Assembly (NCBI RefSeq): GCF_900100005.1
Contig: NZ_FNEB01000001.1
Location: forward strand, 868,001 to 932,000
Source: Lutimaribacter saemankumensis
Lineage (GTDB): Bacteria; Pseudomonadota; Alphaproteobacteria; Rhodobacterales; Rhodobacteraceae
DNA length: 64,000 bases
Direction of reading: 5' to 3'
A program made the position numbers and the translations under genes. Under the pieces are notes generated by a model. That model worked only from the letters and a program-made list of their open reading frames with translations, did no database searches and had not been told where the DNA came from. This document shows positions 16,767 through 24,785 of this stretch, one piece after another. Numbering within the stretch: the first letter of the stretch is position 1; each line of letters begins with the position of its first letter.

Positions 16767-17051
16767 TCAGGTCCAATGCACCTGCTCGCCGCCGGGCAGC
16801 ACGGCGCGCGCCTGCCCCGGCCCGTCATAGGGCGTGCCGGTATCGTCGCAGAAACGCACGATCCAGGAATCGTCCATCATCAGGAAATCCAGCACCGCCC
16901 CGAGAAAGTCGGGATCGGCCGCGCGTTCGCGCAGGTCTGCCTCGCTCATCCCGGTCGATCCCATGAACACCGGAAGCAGGTCGTCATGGGCCGCCAGCCA
17001 GCCAAGGGCGGTCAGTGCAAGGGTTTCGGCGGATTCGCGCGAGTAGGACAA
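16767..17051 (-). CDS. DUF3572 family protein
   Basis: The core SRESAETLALTALGWLAAHD with DDLLPVFMGSTGMSEADLRE is characteristic of DUF3572, a small (about 90-residue) alphaproteobacterial family of unknown function that is commonly found next to pleD. I prefer the TTG at 17051, giving 94 residues and a family-like N-terminus. An ATG at 17135 would add 28 residues and would overlap the divergent pleD start codon, which seems less likely. The last residues, GGEQVHWT, end one base after the MarR stop. No catalytic residues can be named. Confidence 0.7.
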   Translation of the reverse strand: MSYSRESAETLALTALGWLAAHDDLLPVFMGSTGMSEADLRERAADPDFLGAVLDFLMMDDSWIVRFCDDTGTPYDGPGQARAVLPGGEQVHWT

Positions 17052-17133
17052 TTTGAACGATCCCGGAAAGGTTTTCTTAACCTCTCGCCATAAAGACTGA
17101 GCGCGTTGAAATTGCAAGCTGCGGGTCTCTGCC

Positions 17134-18519
17134 ATGCCAGGCCGTGTACTGATCGTTGACTCCGTGTCCACCAATCGTATCGTCCTGCGGGCGCGGCTTG
17201 CCGCCGCGTTCTTCGACGTCGAGCAGGCCGCAAGCGGACGCGACGCCATCGGGCATCTGAACAATGGCGCGCCATCGCTGGCGATCATCGCCGCCGACCT
17301 GCCCGACATGCCGGGCATCGCGCTTTGCCAGCGGATACGCGCCCGCCATCCCGCGGGAACGCTGCCGATCATCATGGTGGCCCGGACGCTGGATACCTGC
17401 CAGCGCCTTGACGCGTTGCAGGCCGGCGCGGATGTCGTTCTGGAACGGCCGTTGAACGAGGCGCTTCTGTTATCGCGCATCCGCTGCCTTCTGCGCGCCA
17501 CCGGCGGGATGGAAGAACTGCGCCTGCGCGAAGGAAGCAACCGCGCACTTGGGCTTTCCGAGGCGGCGCAGGGCTTTCACGGCCCCGGCCGCATCGCCAT
17601 AATCGGTGGCCCCGAACAGCGCGCGAACCTGCTGGCCGGATCGTTGAATGACAGGTTGATACACCGAGTGGACAGGGCTCAGGGGCTGGATCTTCTGCGC
17701 TCAAGTAACAGGCGCGGCCGGCCGGACCTGGGGATCGTTCTGCTGTCGAATGCCGCTGACGACAACGGCATGCACGTCATCGCCGCGCTGCGCGCCCAGC
17801 CGGAAACCCGCAATCTCGCCATCATGGCGTTGCTTGCCGAGGACGACGACGCGTTGATGGCCGAAGCTTTGGATCACGGCGCGAACGACGCGATGGCGCT
17901 TGCGGGCCCGAAGGCCGAACTCGATCTCCGGCTGGAAAGGTTGATCGTCGGGAAACGCCGCGCAGACCGGCTGCGCGACACGGTGCATGACGGGTTGCGC
18001 GCCGCCGTGACGGACCCGCTGACAGGTCTTTACAATCGCCGTCACGCCCTGCCCCAACTGGGACGGATGGCGCAAGAGGCGTGCGACCACGGCGAAAGCC
18101 TTGCCGTCATGATAGCGGACCTCGATCATTTCAAATCGGTGAACGACCGCTTCGGTCACGCGGCGGGCGATGCCGTTCTGAAGAAGGTGGCGCAAAGACT
18201 GCGCACCGCCCTGCGGCCCGGCGATTTGCTGGCGCGCATCGGCGGCGAGGAGTTTCTGATCGCAATGCCGCGACTGTCGTGCCACGACGCACAGGCTGCG
18301 GCCCGCATGCTCTGCCGCGCCGTCGGGAAATCCCCGATACCCGTCGCGGGATGCCCGGCCACCATCCGCCAGACCGTCAGCGTGGGTCTCGCCATGAGCG
18401 GTCACACAAGCGCCGTCCCATCCGGCGAGGCCCTTCTGGAACAAGCGGATCGCGCGCTTTATTCGGCGAAATCCTGCGGGCGCAACACCGTCACGCTGGC
18501 CGAGCAATCCGCCGCCTAG
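17134..18519 (+). CDS. pleD: PleD-type response regulator, diguanylate cyclase
   Basis: The 461-residue product has the PleD layout: receiver domain 1 (about 1-120), a second degenerate receiver (about 145-270) and a GGDEF domain (about 290-455). Receiver 1 keeps the phospho-acceptor aspartate (AADLPDMPG) but has DS instead of the usual DD acidic pair and RP in place of the conserved KP. The output domain has GGEEF and an RxxD inhibitory site (RPGD) five residues before it, so it should make cyclic di-GMP under product inhibition. PleD controls polar development and the motile-sessile switch in Caulobacter. Its DUF3572 neighbour is the usual partner gene. Confidence 0.9.
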   Translation: MPGRVLIVDSVSTNRIVLRARLAAAFFDVEQAASGRDAIGHLNNGAPSLAIIAADLPDMPGIALCQRIRARHPAGTLPIIMVARTLDTCQRLDALQAGADVVLERPLNEALLLSRIRCLLRATGGMEELRLREGSNRALGLSEAAQGFHGPGRIAIIGGPEQRANLLAGSLNDRLIHRVDRAQGLDLLRSSNRRGRPDLGIVLLSNAADDNGMHVIAALRAQPETRNLAIMALLAEDDDALMAEALDHGANDAMALAGPKAELDLRLERLIVGKRRADRLRDTVHDGLRAAVTDPLTGLYNRRHALPQLGRMAQEACDHGESLAVMIADLDHFKSVNDRFGHAAGDAVLKKVAQRLRTALRPGDLLARIGGEEFLIAMPRLSCHDAQAAARMLCRAVGKSPIPVAGCPATIRQTVSVGLAMSGHTSAVPSGEALLEQADRALYSAKSCGRNTVTLAEQSAA

Positions 18520-19034
18520 TCGCGATGGTGCATGCCGTCCCGCTTGCCGCCGTGCCTGCTGACCCTTTGCAGTTCCTGTTCCAGCCGGTCGGCGAAGGCG
18601 CGGCGTTCCTGCGGGGTCATGGCCGCGACCCGGTCCAGCATCAGCGACCGGGCGGTGGACTGGATATCCGAGCCGATGGCGAACTGCGCCGCGATCTGGG
18701 CGGCCAACGCATCGCGGTCGAACGCATCGGCCCGCAGGGTTTCCAGGATTGCACCGAAGCTGGAACGCAATTCGGCCCGCAATGCCTGCCGGTCGGGCAG
18801 TTCGGCGCGCATGGCGTCGCGGATGGCGCGGCGGTCGTCCTCGCCCAGGGCACGGATATAGGCGACGCTGATGCGGTCGGTCCGGGGGCTGCGGTCGCGG
18901 TCATGGTAGCCATGCCGCCAGGCCGCGCCCGCGAAAAGCCCAACGACTGCCAGGTTCAACGCAAGCGAAGCAAACAGCAAAACCCGCAGCCAGGGTTTCA
19001 TTCGCACGGACGGCGTCTTGTCCAGGTCACTCAT
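18516..19034 (-). CDS. CnrX/Spy-like periplasmic metal-sensor protein
   Basis: The 172-residue product has an N-terminal membrane anchor (VLLFASLALNLAVVGLFAGA, about residues 18-37) and an all-helical periplasmic domain with charged repeats (ALGEDDRRAIRDAMRAELPD, MTPQERRAFADRLEQEL). That is the pattern of the Metal_resist/CnrX/Spy superfamily. His-containing stretches flank the domain (RHGYHDRDR and the C-terminal GMHHRD), which suggests metal binding. It lies three bases downstream of a small membrane protein and below an ECF sigma factor, matching the CnrYXH logic of periplasmic sensor, membrane anti-sigma and sigma. Its stop overlaps that of convergent pleD by four bases. Confidence 0.75.
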   Translation of the reverse strand: MSDLDKTPSVRMKPWLRVLLFASLALNLAVVGLFAGAAWRHGYHDRDRSPRTDRISVAYIRALGEDDRRAIRDAMRAELPDRQALRAELRSSFGAILETLRADAFDRDALAAQIAAQFAIGSDIQSTARSLMLDRVAAMTPQERRAFADRLEQELQRVSRHGGKRDGMHHRD

Positions 19035-19037
19035 CGC

Positions 19038-19409
19038 TTACCCCTCTTCCAACGCCAGAAGGTCCAACTCGACCCCCGGCAACATGCCGACCAACGCAGA
19101 CTCGCCCGCGCCGAAACCGGCCAACGGCAAATCGTTCAACGCGGCGGGCGGGCTTACCCCCAACCACAATCCGGCCAAGCCGGCACTGACCAGTCCGGCC
19201 ATTGCCGGCCAGCCGCCGATCGCCTCGCGCAATTGCGCGAACCGGACGCGCGGGCCGCGCCGCGCAGGGGCCTTGACCCTGGCAGCCTGTACGGCCTCGG
19301 CATCCGCCAGGACGCGTGCCATCAAATCCCCCGAAGGGCCCGGCGCCGTCGCGCGCGCGGACTCGAAGAAGGTCTCGAGCCCGGTTTCGTTCCTGTCAGT
19401 CCCAGCCAT
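19038..19409 (-). CDS. Small membrane protein, candidate anti-sigma factor
   Basis: The 123-residue product has a soluble N-terminal part of about 65 residues, one transmembrane helix (about 67-84, AMAGLVSAGLAGLWLGV) and a short periplasmic tail. Its gene overlaps the end of the ECF sigma gene and is followed by the CnrX-like gene. By position and topology (cytoplasmic N-terminus, one helix, short tail) it corresponds to a CnrY-like membrane anti-sigma factor, although I see no zinc-binding ZAS motif. An ATG three bases earlier (19412) is equally possible. The function is inferred from context only. Confidence 0.6.
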   Translation of the reverse strand: MAGTDRNETGLETFFESARATAPGPSGDLMARVLADAEAVQAARVKAPARRGPRVRFAQLREAIGGWPAMAGLVSAGLAGLWLGVSPPAALNDLPLAGFGAGESALVGMLPGVELDLLALEEG

Positions 19410-19986
19410 CATCGAACCCCAGTTCCGCGCGTCGCGATGCCAAAGCATCGCTCAGCGCCCGTTTTCCCCGCGCGGTCAGCGATTCCACCGCCTCCACGCC
19501 TATTTCCATGATCTCGGCGATCTCGGGGTTGGATAACCCTTCGATATGCCGCAACACCACCGCCTGGCGCTGCCGTTCGGGCAGTAGACCGAGCGCCATC
19601 TGCAACGCATCCGCACGCGCCTGCTGCAACAACCCCTGCTCGGCCCCGGGCGCGTCGTCCTCGGGCTCCGGCACGGCATCCAAATCCACGCCGCGCCGCC
19701 GGCGCAGCCGGTCGGTGCAGAGGTTCGCCACCACCCGATAGAGCCAGGTTGTGACCTTCGCCTCGCCCTGCCGCCATTCGGGGGCGATGCGCCAGAGCCG
19801 CATCATTGCCTCCTGCGCCACGTCTTCGGCCTCGTCCCGGTCGCCCAGCAGGCGATAGGCATGGGCCATGACCCGCGGCGTCATGCGCAGCGTCAGGGCC
19901 CGCGCAGCCGTACCGTCGCCGTTTGCGAACAGCGTCAGCAAGGCCTCGTCGGGCACATCGTCCATGGCGTCAAACGGCATTTTCAT
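19396..19986 (-). CDS. ECF-type RNA polymerase sigma factor
   Basis: The 196-residue product has region 2 (AYRLLGDRDEAEDVAQEAMM and LWRIAPEW, about residues 43-75) and region 4 (LLPERQRQAVVLRHIEGLSNPEIAEIMEIG, about 135-165), with no region 3, which defines an ECF (group 4) sigma factor. It directs RNA polymerase to a small regulon, and its own operon and the EF-hand gene are the first candidates. It is followed by an overlapping one-helix membrane protein and a CnrX-like sensor, suggesting release by a periplasmic metal or envelope signal. The ATG at 19986 follows GGACGGG; an in-frame GTG lies just upstream. Confidence 0.88.
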   Translation of the reverse strand: MKMPFDAMDDVPDEALLTLFANGDGTAARALTLRMTPRVMAHAYRLLGDRDEAEDVAQEAMMRLWRIAPEWRQGEAKVTTWLYRVVANLCTDRLRRRRGVDLDAVPEPEDDAPGAEQGLLQQARADALQMALGLLPERQRQAVVLRHIEGLSNPEIAEIMEIGVEAVESLTARGKRALSDALASRRAELGFDDGWD

Positions 19987-20026
19987 CACCCGTCCGGCCT
20001 ACCCCGCAACCACGAAAACCACAATC

Positions 20027-20049
20027 GGGGCCGCGCCACGCGCGGCCCC
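20027..20049 (-). terminator. Strong GC hairpin between EF-hand and sigma genes
   Basis: A perfect ten-base stem (GGGGCCGCGC / GCGCGGCCCC) with a three-base loop lies just after the EF-hand stop codon. On the minus strand it is followed by a G/T-rich stretch, not a clean U-run. It may terminate or attenuate transcription from the EF-hand gene into the sigma operon. Confidence 0.5.
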
Positions 20050-20060
20050 GTCTGGCGCAA

Positions 20061-20591
20061 TCAGTCGCGCATATGGTGGTATCCTTCGCCATCGCCATGG
20101 CCGTGCTCGTGATGATCACGCTTGCCAAAGCCGCGATGCTCACCACGCTCGCCCATCCTGTCGCGCATCCGGGCCATTTCATCCTTGGTCACGGCCCCGT
20201 CGCCATCGGCATCCACACGCTCCAGCATGCGCACCATGCGGGCGCCACCCATCTCTTCGAAGCTCAGTTTGCCGTCGCCGTCACTGTCGCGCCACGCCAG
20301 CATCCTGGCGTGACGCTCGGCGGCGCGTTCGGCGGCGCGGGCCTGTGCAGCGGCGACCATTTCCTCGGCGCTCAGCGCGCCGTCGCCATCGGTGTCGCTT
20401 TCGGCAAAGCGCGCTTTGGCGCCCGCCTCGATCTCGGCGCGGGTCAGCTTGCCGTCACCGTCGGCATCCATCGCCTCGAAATCGAAACGCGGACCACCGT
20501 CGCGGCCCATGCCGCCCATCGGGCTTGCCAGAACCGCGGTGCCGGCGATGATGGCCACGGCCAGGCCGGGAATCAGGATTGCAGGTTTCAT
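20061..20591 (-). CDS. Secreted four-EF-hand calcium-binding protein
   Basis: The 176-residue product has a signal peptide (about residues 1-22, AILIPGLAVAIIAGTAVLA) and four canonical 12-residue calcium loops: DADGDGKLTRAE, DTDGDGALSAEE, DSDGDGKLSFEE and DADGDGAVTKDE, all with the full set of oxygen ligands. The C-terminus is His-rich (DHHEHGHGDGEGYHH), which could bind transition metals. It lies upstream of, and in the same direction as, the ECF sigma operon, separated by a hairpin. A periplasmic calcium or metal buffer/sensor role is inferred; this class is often called EF-hand domain protein or CREC-EF. Confidence 0.85.
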   Translation of the reverse strand: MKPAILIPGLAVAIIAGTAVLASPMGGMGRDGGPRFDFEAMDADGDGKLTRAEIEAGAKARFAESDTDGDGALSAEEMVAAAQARAAERAAERHARMLAWRDSDGDGKLSFEEMGGARMVRMLERVDADGDGAVTKDEMARMRDRMGERGEHRGFGKRDHHEHGHGDGEGYHHMRD

Positions 20592-20812
20592 TGCGTCACT
20601 CCGTTGTTTTTCGGTTCCGACCGGGGCTGTATCTTCCCCGGTTCTGTGGGTTCAAACGGGGCCACCCCGGCTTTCCGTCGCACAAAACCTCATCGCTCAC
20701 GCAGCCGTGATAGCCGCATTTTTGCGACATCCCGCCGCAAGGACATCTCGTCCCCTTTCAGCACCGGCCCCGATCCCCCATTGTATGCGTCGTGCGAACG
20801 AGGGAACCGAAC

Positions 20813-21202
20813 ATGTTTGATCACACGTCACAGGTCGACGACCGTGAGACCTGGCCCGCCGTCTGGAAGGGCTGGCGGCAGAAATGCCCGAATTGCGGCA
20901 GCGGCCCGCTGATGAAGGGCTATCTGAACGTTCGACGCAGCTGCCCGGTCTGCAAGCAGGAACTGTTCCACCACCGCGCCGATGACGGGCCGGCCTACCT
21001 GACGATCCTGATCGTCGGGCACATCATGGCGCCGCTTCTGCATATCGTCTTTGTGCAGTTCCGCCCCGAGCCGCTGATCCTTTTCACCATTTTCGCTATT
21101 GGCTGTGTCGCGCTCTCCCTCTACCTTCTGCCCAGGTTGAAAGGGGCGATGATCGGGTTCCAGTGGGCCCGATACATGCACGGGTTCGCAAAACCCGGCT
21201 GA
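20813..21202 (+). CDS. DUF983 zinc-ribbon membrane protein
   Basis: The 129-residue product combines an N-terminal zinc ribbon (CPNCGSG at about 29-35 and CPVCKQE at about 49-55) with two transmembrane helices (about 65-85 and 90-110). This is the DUF983 family, frequent in alphaproteobacteria and usually located near cytochrome oxidase assembly or NUDIX genes, function unknown. The ATG at 20813 is chosen over an upstream ATG because it gives the family N-terminus and follows AGGGAA. The NUDIX gene starts 30 bases downstream, so the pair is likely co-transcribed. Confidence 0.82.
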   Translation: MFDHTSQVDDRETWPAVWKGWRQKCPNCGSGPLMKGYLNVRRSCPVCKQELFHHRADDGPAYLTILIVGHIMAPLLHIVFVQFRPEPLILFTIFAIGCVALSLYLLPRLKGAMIGFQWARYMHGFAKPG

Positions 21203-21231
21203 AAGACGCCCCCACCTACGAGGGGAGCACC

Positions 21232-21948
21232 ATGACAATCGACAAGACCGCCATCCGCAACGCAGCCACGGTGATCGTGCTGCGCAACCGCCATGACGAC
21301 CCGCATGTCCTCATGGGTCAGCGCGGATCGGCGGCTGCGTTCATGCCCAACAAGTTCGTCTTTCCGGGCGGGGCGGTCGATGCCGAGGATGCCGATGTGC
21401 CGCTGGCCAGCCAGATGCCGGAAATATGCCGCGCGCGCCTGGCCGAAGATGCCGATCCGTCGCTGATCCATGCCCTGTCGGCCGCCGCGATCCGCGAATT
21501 GTGGGAGGAAACCGGCCTGATACTCGGCCAGCCCGGCGACTGGCCGGGCGAGGTGCCCGCCGACTGGGCGGGGTTTGCCGAAACCGGGCACGTGCCGTCC
21601 GCCCATCCGCTGCAATTCGTCTTTCGCGCCATCACGCCGCCCGGACGCCCGCGCCGCTTCGATGCGCGGTTTTTCCTGATCGACGCCGACGAGGTGGCCA
21701 GCGATCTCGACGATTTCTCGGCCGCCTGCGACGAGCTTTCGCACCTGCAATGGGTCCGGCTGCCCGAGGTGCGCAAGTTCGACCTGCCCTTCATCACCGA
21801 GGTCGTCCTGGCCGAGGTCGCCGCCCGTGCGCACGACCCCGAGCCGCCCCAAAGCGTTCCGTTCTTTCGTAACAACGAGGAAGAAAGCCTGTTCCTGCGC
21901 CTTGGTGGCGTCGGCCCGCTGACCGGGCGCAAGCACGACTACAAATAA
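21232..21948 (+). CDS. NUDIX hydrolase with insertion in the Nudix box
   Basis: The 238-residue product contains the Nudix helix REL-x-EETGL (AAIRELWEETGLILG, about residues 85-99) that binds the catalytic metals. The upstream glycine part of the box (VFPGGAVDAED) is separated from it by an insertion of about 35 residues, a pattern seen in the NUDT19/CoA-diphosphatase-like group. It should hydrolyse a nucleoside diphosphate linked to another group; CoA derivatives are a plausible substrate but this is not shown. AGGGGAGCACC gives a good ribosome site. It ends one base before the convergent EamA transporter gene. Confidence 0.85.
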   Translation: MTIDKTAIRNAATVIVLRNRHDDPHVLMGQRGSAAAFMPNKFVFPGGAVDAEDADVPLASQMPEICRARLAEDADPSLIHALSAAAIRELWEETGLILGQPGDWPGEVPADWAGFAETGHVPSAHPLQFVFRAITPPGRPRRFDARFFLIDADEVASDLDDFSAACDELSHLQWVRLPEVRKFDLPFITEVVLAEVAARAHDPEPPQSVPFFRNNEEESLFLRLGGVGPLTGRKHDYK

Positions 21949-21949
21949 G

Positions 21950-22852
21950 TCAGACCAGCAGGATCAGCGCCAGCACGCTTCCAGTGACCAGCGCGATCCC
22001 GCCCAATTCTTTCCCGGTCAGCTTTTCGCCGAAGACCAGCACCGACACGGCCAGCGAAAATACCAGCTCGACCTGACCCACGGCGTTCACGTAGGCCGCG
22101 TTTTGCAAGGTGAAGGCGGTGAACCAGCACAGGCTGCCCGCCATCGAGGTCAGGCCGATCCACTTGGCCGATTTGTGCGCGGACAGCACGCGCCCCACCT
22201 GCCCCGGTTCCCGCCACAGCAGCCAAGCGCCAAGGCCAATCATCTGTGACGTCGCGACCGCCGCCAGCGTCACCAGCGCGCGCAGGCCCGGATCGTCGCT
22301 GGCCAGTTCCAGCGACGCGCCGCGATAGGTCACACCGGATACCGCGAACAGCACCCCCGACAGCAGCCCCAACCCCGCCGCCGGGTTCATCACCCGCCGG
22401 CGCCAGTTGCCGTCGATCTCGGGCATGTCGGACAACATCAGCACCCCGAACAACCCCAGCAGGATCGCCGCCAGCGCGCCCAGGCTCACGCCTTCGCCGA
22501 GCACGATCAATCCGACCAGCGCGGTCTGCACGACCTCGGTTTTCTTGAAGGTGATGCCGACCGCAAAGTTGCGCCGTTTGAACAGCAGCACCACACAGAC
22601 CGTGGCCAGGATCTGCGCCAGCCCGCCGGTCAGCGCGTAGGCCCAGAACGTACCGTTCAGCCCCGGCAACGTCTGTGCAGAGGCCCACAGGTAGACAGGC
22701 ACCAGCAGCAACACCAGCGGCGCGCTGAACACAAAGCGCGCGAACGTGGCACCCGCCGCCGAAAGCGCGGCGGCGGAAAGCTGCTTTTGCAGCATGAATC
22801 GCACCGTTTGAAAGGCGGCGGCGCAGAAAGTGACCCAGACCCATGGTTCCAT
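21950..22852 (-). CDS. EamA/DMT-family transporter
   Basis: The 300-residue product is hydrophobic throughout, with about ten predicted transmembrane helices arranged as two EamA repeats; the second ends FGEKLTGKELGGIALVTGSVLALILLV. Drug/metabolite transporters of this kind move small metabolites across the inner membrane, often as exporters, and the substrate cannot be told from sequence. It is followed, on the same strand and 21 bases upstream, by the fatty acid desaturase gene, so the two may share a transcript. A second EamA transporter occurs at 40608-41510. Confidence 0.82.
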   Translation of the reverse strand: MEPWVWVTFCAAAFQTVRFMLQKQLSAAALSAAGATFARFVFSAPLVLLLVPVYLWASAQTLPGLNGTFWAYALTGGLAQILATVCVVLLFKRRNFAVGITFKKTEVVQTALVGLIVLGEGVSLGALAAILLGLFGVLMLSDMPEIDGNWRRRVMNPAAGLGLLSGVLFAVSGVTYRGASLELASDDPGLRALVTLAAVATSQMIGLGAWLLWREPGQVGRVLSAHKSAKWIGLTSMAGSLCWFTAFTLQNAAYVNAVGQVELVFSLAVSVLVFGEKLTGKELGGIALVTGSVLALILLV

Positions 22853-22873
22853 GCGGCCCCTTCTGCCCCGGAT

Positions 22874-23836
22874 TTACCCCCGGCGCCAGATCGGATGCGG
22901 CACCGGGTCTTTTGCCTTGAACAGGTAGCGCCGGAAAACCTCGGTGTAGGAGCGGTAGACATAGGATTCGTTCCGGCGGCGGTAATGATCACGGTGACGC
23001 CGGTACAACGCGGGTAGCTTGTACCAGGCCACCCGCGGATGCATGTGATGGACCACATGCAGGTTGTTGTTCAGGAACATGAGCGCCAGTGGCCCGCGGT
23101 CCTCGATGATGACGGTGCGGGCGCGGGCGCGGTCATGTGCGCGATGTTCCAGGAATGTGCGGATTTTCAGGATCGACAACGCGGCATAGCTGGACAGCAG
23201 GAAGGCCCAGACCGGCATCTGCCCGATTGTGCCGATCCACCACAGCACCAGCGTCACCGCCGGCACATGCCACAGCCAGGCCGCCAGCACCCCCGGCGCA
23301 CCGGCCCTGATCAGCCGCCAGTCCGCCGCCATGAACGCCACCTGCCCCACCAGCGGACCCAGAACCATGCGCCCCAGCAGTGTGTTGTTCACCCGCAGCA
23401 CCGACCGCTGCCAGCCCGGCAGACGCGCCCATACAGCCGGGTCCAGATAGTTCGACTCCGGGTCGTCATAGGGGTCGGTCAGGATTTCGTCATGGTGATG
23501 CGCCAGATGCGTGTCATGGAAACGGCGATAAGGGATGGCCAGGCCCAGAGCGGGGAAAACAAGCGCCTCGTTCAGCCACGCGCGCCGGAACGGGTGCCCG
23601 TGCAGCGCCTCGTGACAGAGCGAGGAATGCAGCGCCGCGGCAAAGGTGACCAGGACCATGCCCGCAGGCAGCCACAATGCCGCGACCCAGGTCGTGCCCA
23701 GCGCCCAGAGCGCATAGCTCAACGTCAGCAACGCCAGCGTCGGCCATTCCACTGCATCCGCATGCCTCAGATCGCCCTGCCGCCCCGATTTTCCGCCGGT
23801 CACCTTGCCCCCTGTCTGTTTCTGTCGTGAATTCAA
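22874..23836 (-). CDS. Membrane fatty acid desaturase
   Basis: The product of about 320 residues has the three histidine boxes of membrane di-iron desaturases: HEALH at about 75-79, HDTHLAHHH at about 107-115 and NLHVVHH at about 258-264, with hydrophobic helices between them. It should introduce double bonds or hydroxyl groups into acyl chains or sterol/carotenoid-like lipids; the exact substrate is not evident. The start is uncertain: the frame opens with TTG at 23836, and a GTG at 23803 is an alternative. It is divergent from the XRE regulator, which may control it through the palindrome between them. Confidence 0.85.
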   Translation of the reverse strand: MNSRQKQTGGKVTGGKSGRQGDLRHADAVEWPTLALLTLSYALWALGTTWVAALWLPAGMVLVTFAAALHSSLCHEALHGHPFRRAWLNEALVFPALGLAIPYRRFHDTHLAHHHDEILTDPYDDPESNYLDPAVWARLPGWQRSVLRVNNTLLGRMVLGPLVGQVAFMAADWRLIRAGAPGVLAAWLWHVPAVTLVLWWIGTIGQMPVWAFLLSSYAALSILKIRTFLEHRAHDRARARTVIIEDRGPLALMFLNNNLHVVHHMHPRVAWYKLPALYRRHRDHYRRRNESYVYRSYTEVFRRYLFKAKDPVPHPIWRRG

Positions 23837-23862
23837 TCCCTTGCTAGAGCATCACCGCAGAT

Positions 23863-23876
23863 TTCAGAATTCCGAA
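23863..23876. promoter_or_regulatory. Imperfect palindrome between desaturase and XRE regulator
   Basis: The 14-base sequence TTCAGAATTCCGAA is a palindrome centred on GAATTC with one mismatched pair. It lies in the 81-base, AT-rich divergent gap and is a candidate operator for the XRE-type regulator transcribed rightward. Binding is an inference. Confidence 0.4.
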
Positions 23877-23917
23877 TATGATTAACAATTTTCACGATTG
23901 ATGATATTAGTCACCAT

Positions 23918-24778
23918 ATGCACGAAAAAATCGACAAGCGCACCCGCGCCGAAACCTTCCGTGCGCGACTGGCCCAGGCGATGGAGCGCAGCGCCACCAG
24001 CCAGAGCGCACTGGCCCGCATGATCGGGGTGGATCGCTCGACCATTTCGCAGCTTCTTGGCGGAGATGGCGCGCGGCTGCCCAACGCGCAGGTCGTGGGC
24101 GAATGCGCTGCCGCGCTTGGCGTGTCGTCGGATTGGCTTTTGTCACTCTCGGACCGGCCCGAAAGCGCCGCCGACCTGCTGGCAAACTCGCTGACCGTGA
24201 CCGAAGCCCCCCGCGCCCTTGTCGACGAACAGATCTTCGACTGGCATCGCGAGGCCGCGGGCTACAAGATCCGCCATGTTCCCGCAGCGCTGCCAGACAT
24301 GCTGAAAACCCGCCCGATGCTGGAATGGGAATACAGCCCCCATCTGGGCCGCACCGCCGAACAGGCGATCGGCGCATCCGAAGACCGGCTGGCGTGGATG
24401 CGCGGCGCGCATTCGGATTACGAAATTGCCATGCCGCTATATGAAATCGACAGTTTCGCGCGCGGCGAAGGCTATTACAGCGGGCTGCCCGCGCAAGTGC
24501 GCCGTGACCAGATCGACCGCATCCTTTCGCTTTACGACCAGTTCTATCCGCGCATGCGCATTTACCTGTTCGACGCCCGGCGGCTGTATTCCGCGCCGCT
24601 CACGGTGTTCGGCCCGCTGCTGGCCGTTCTCTATGTCGGCCGCAACTACCTGGCATTCCGCGATTCCGTGCGGGTGCAGGCGTTTGTCGTCCATTTCGAC
24701 CAGCTTGTGCGCGAGGCGTCCATCAGCGCCCGCGACCTGCCCGGCCACCTGCGCCGTCTGCGCGACGAAATCCGCTGA
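23918..24778 (+). CDS. XRE-family transcriptional regulator with C-terminal sensor domain
   Basis: The 286-residue product has an N-terminal helix-turn-helix (SQSALARMIGVDRSTISQLL, about residues 28-47) followed by GVSSDWLLSLSD, which fits the XRE/Cro fold. The long C-terminal part (about 90-280) is not a cupin I can name and contains aromatic-rich segments such as ARGEGYYSG and LYDQFYPRMRIYLFD. It may sense a small molecule or lipid state; proximity to the desaturase suggests a role in acyl-lipid control. Conserved uncharacterised homologues in Rhodobacterales are expected. It is convergent with the carnitine operon. Confidence 0.75.
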   Translation: MHEKIDKRTRAETFRARLAQAMERSATSQSALARMIGVDRSTISQLLGGDGARLPNAQVVGECAAALGVSSDWLLSLSDRPESAADLLANSLTVTEAPRALVDEQIFDWHREAAGYKIRHVPAALPDMLKTRPMLEWEYSPHLGRTAEQAIGASEDRLAWMRGAHSDYEIAMPLYEIDSFARGEGYYSGLPAQVRRDQIDRILSLYDQFYPRMRIYLFDARRLYSAPLTVFGPLLAVLYVGRNYLAFRDSVRVQAFVVHFDQLVREASISARDLPGHLRRLRDEIR

Positions 24779-24785
24779 TTCCGCC

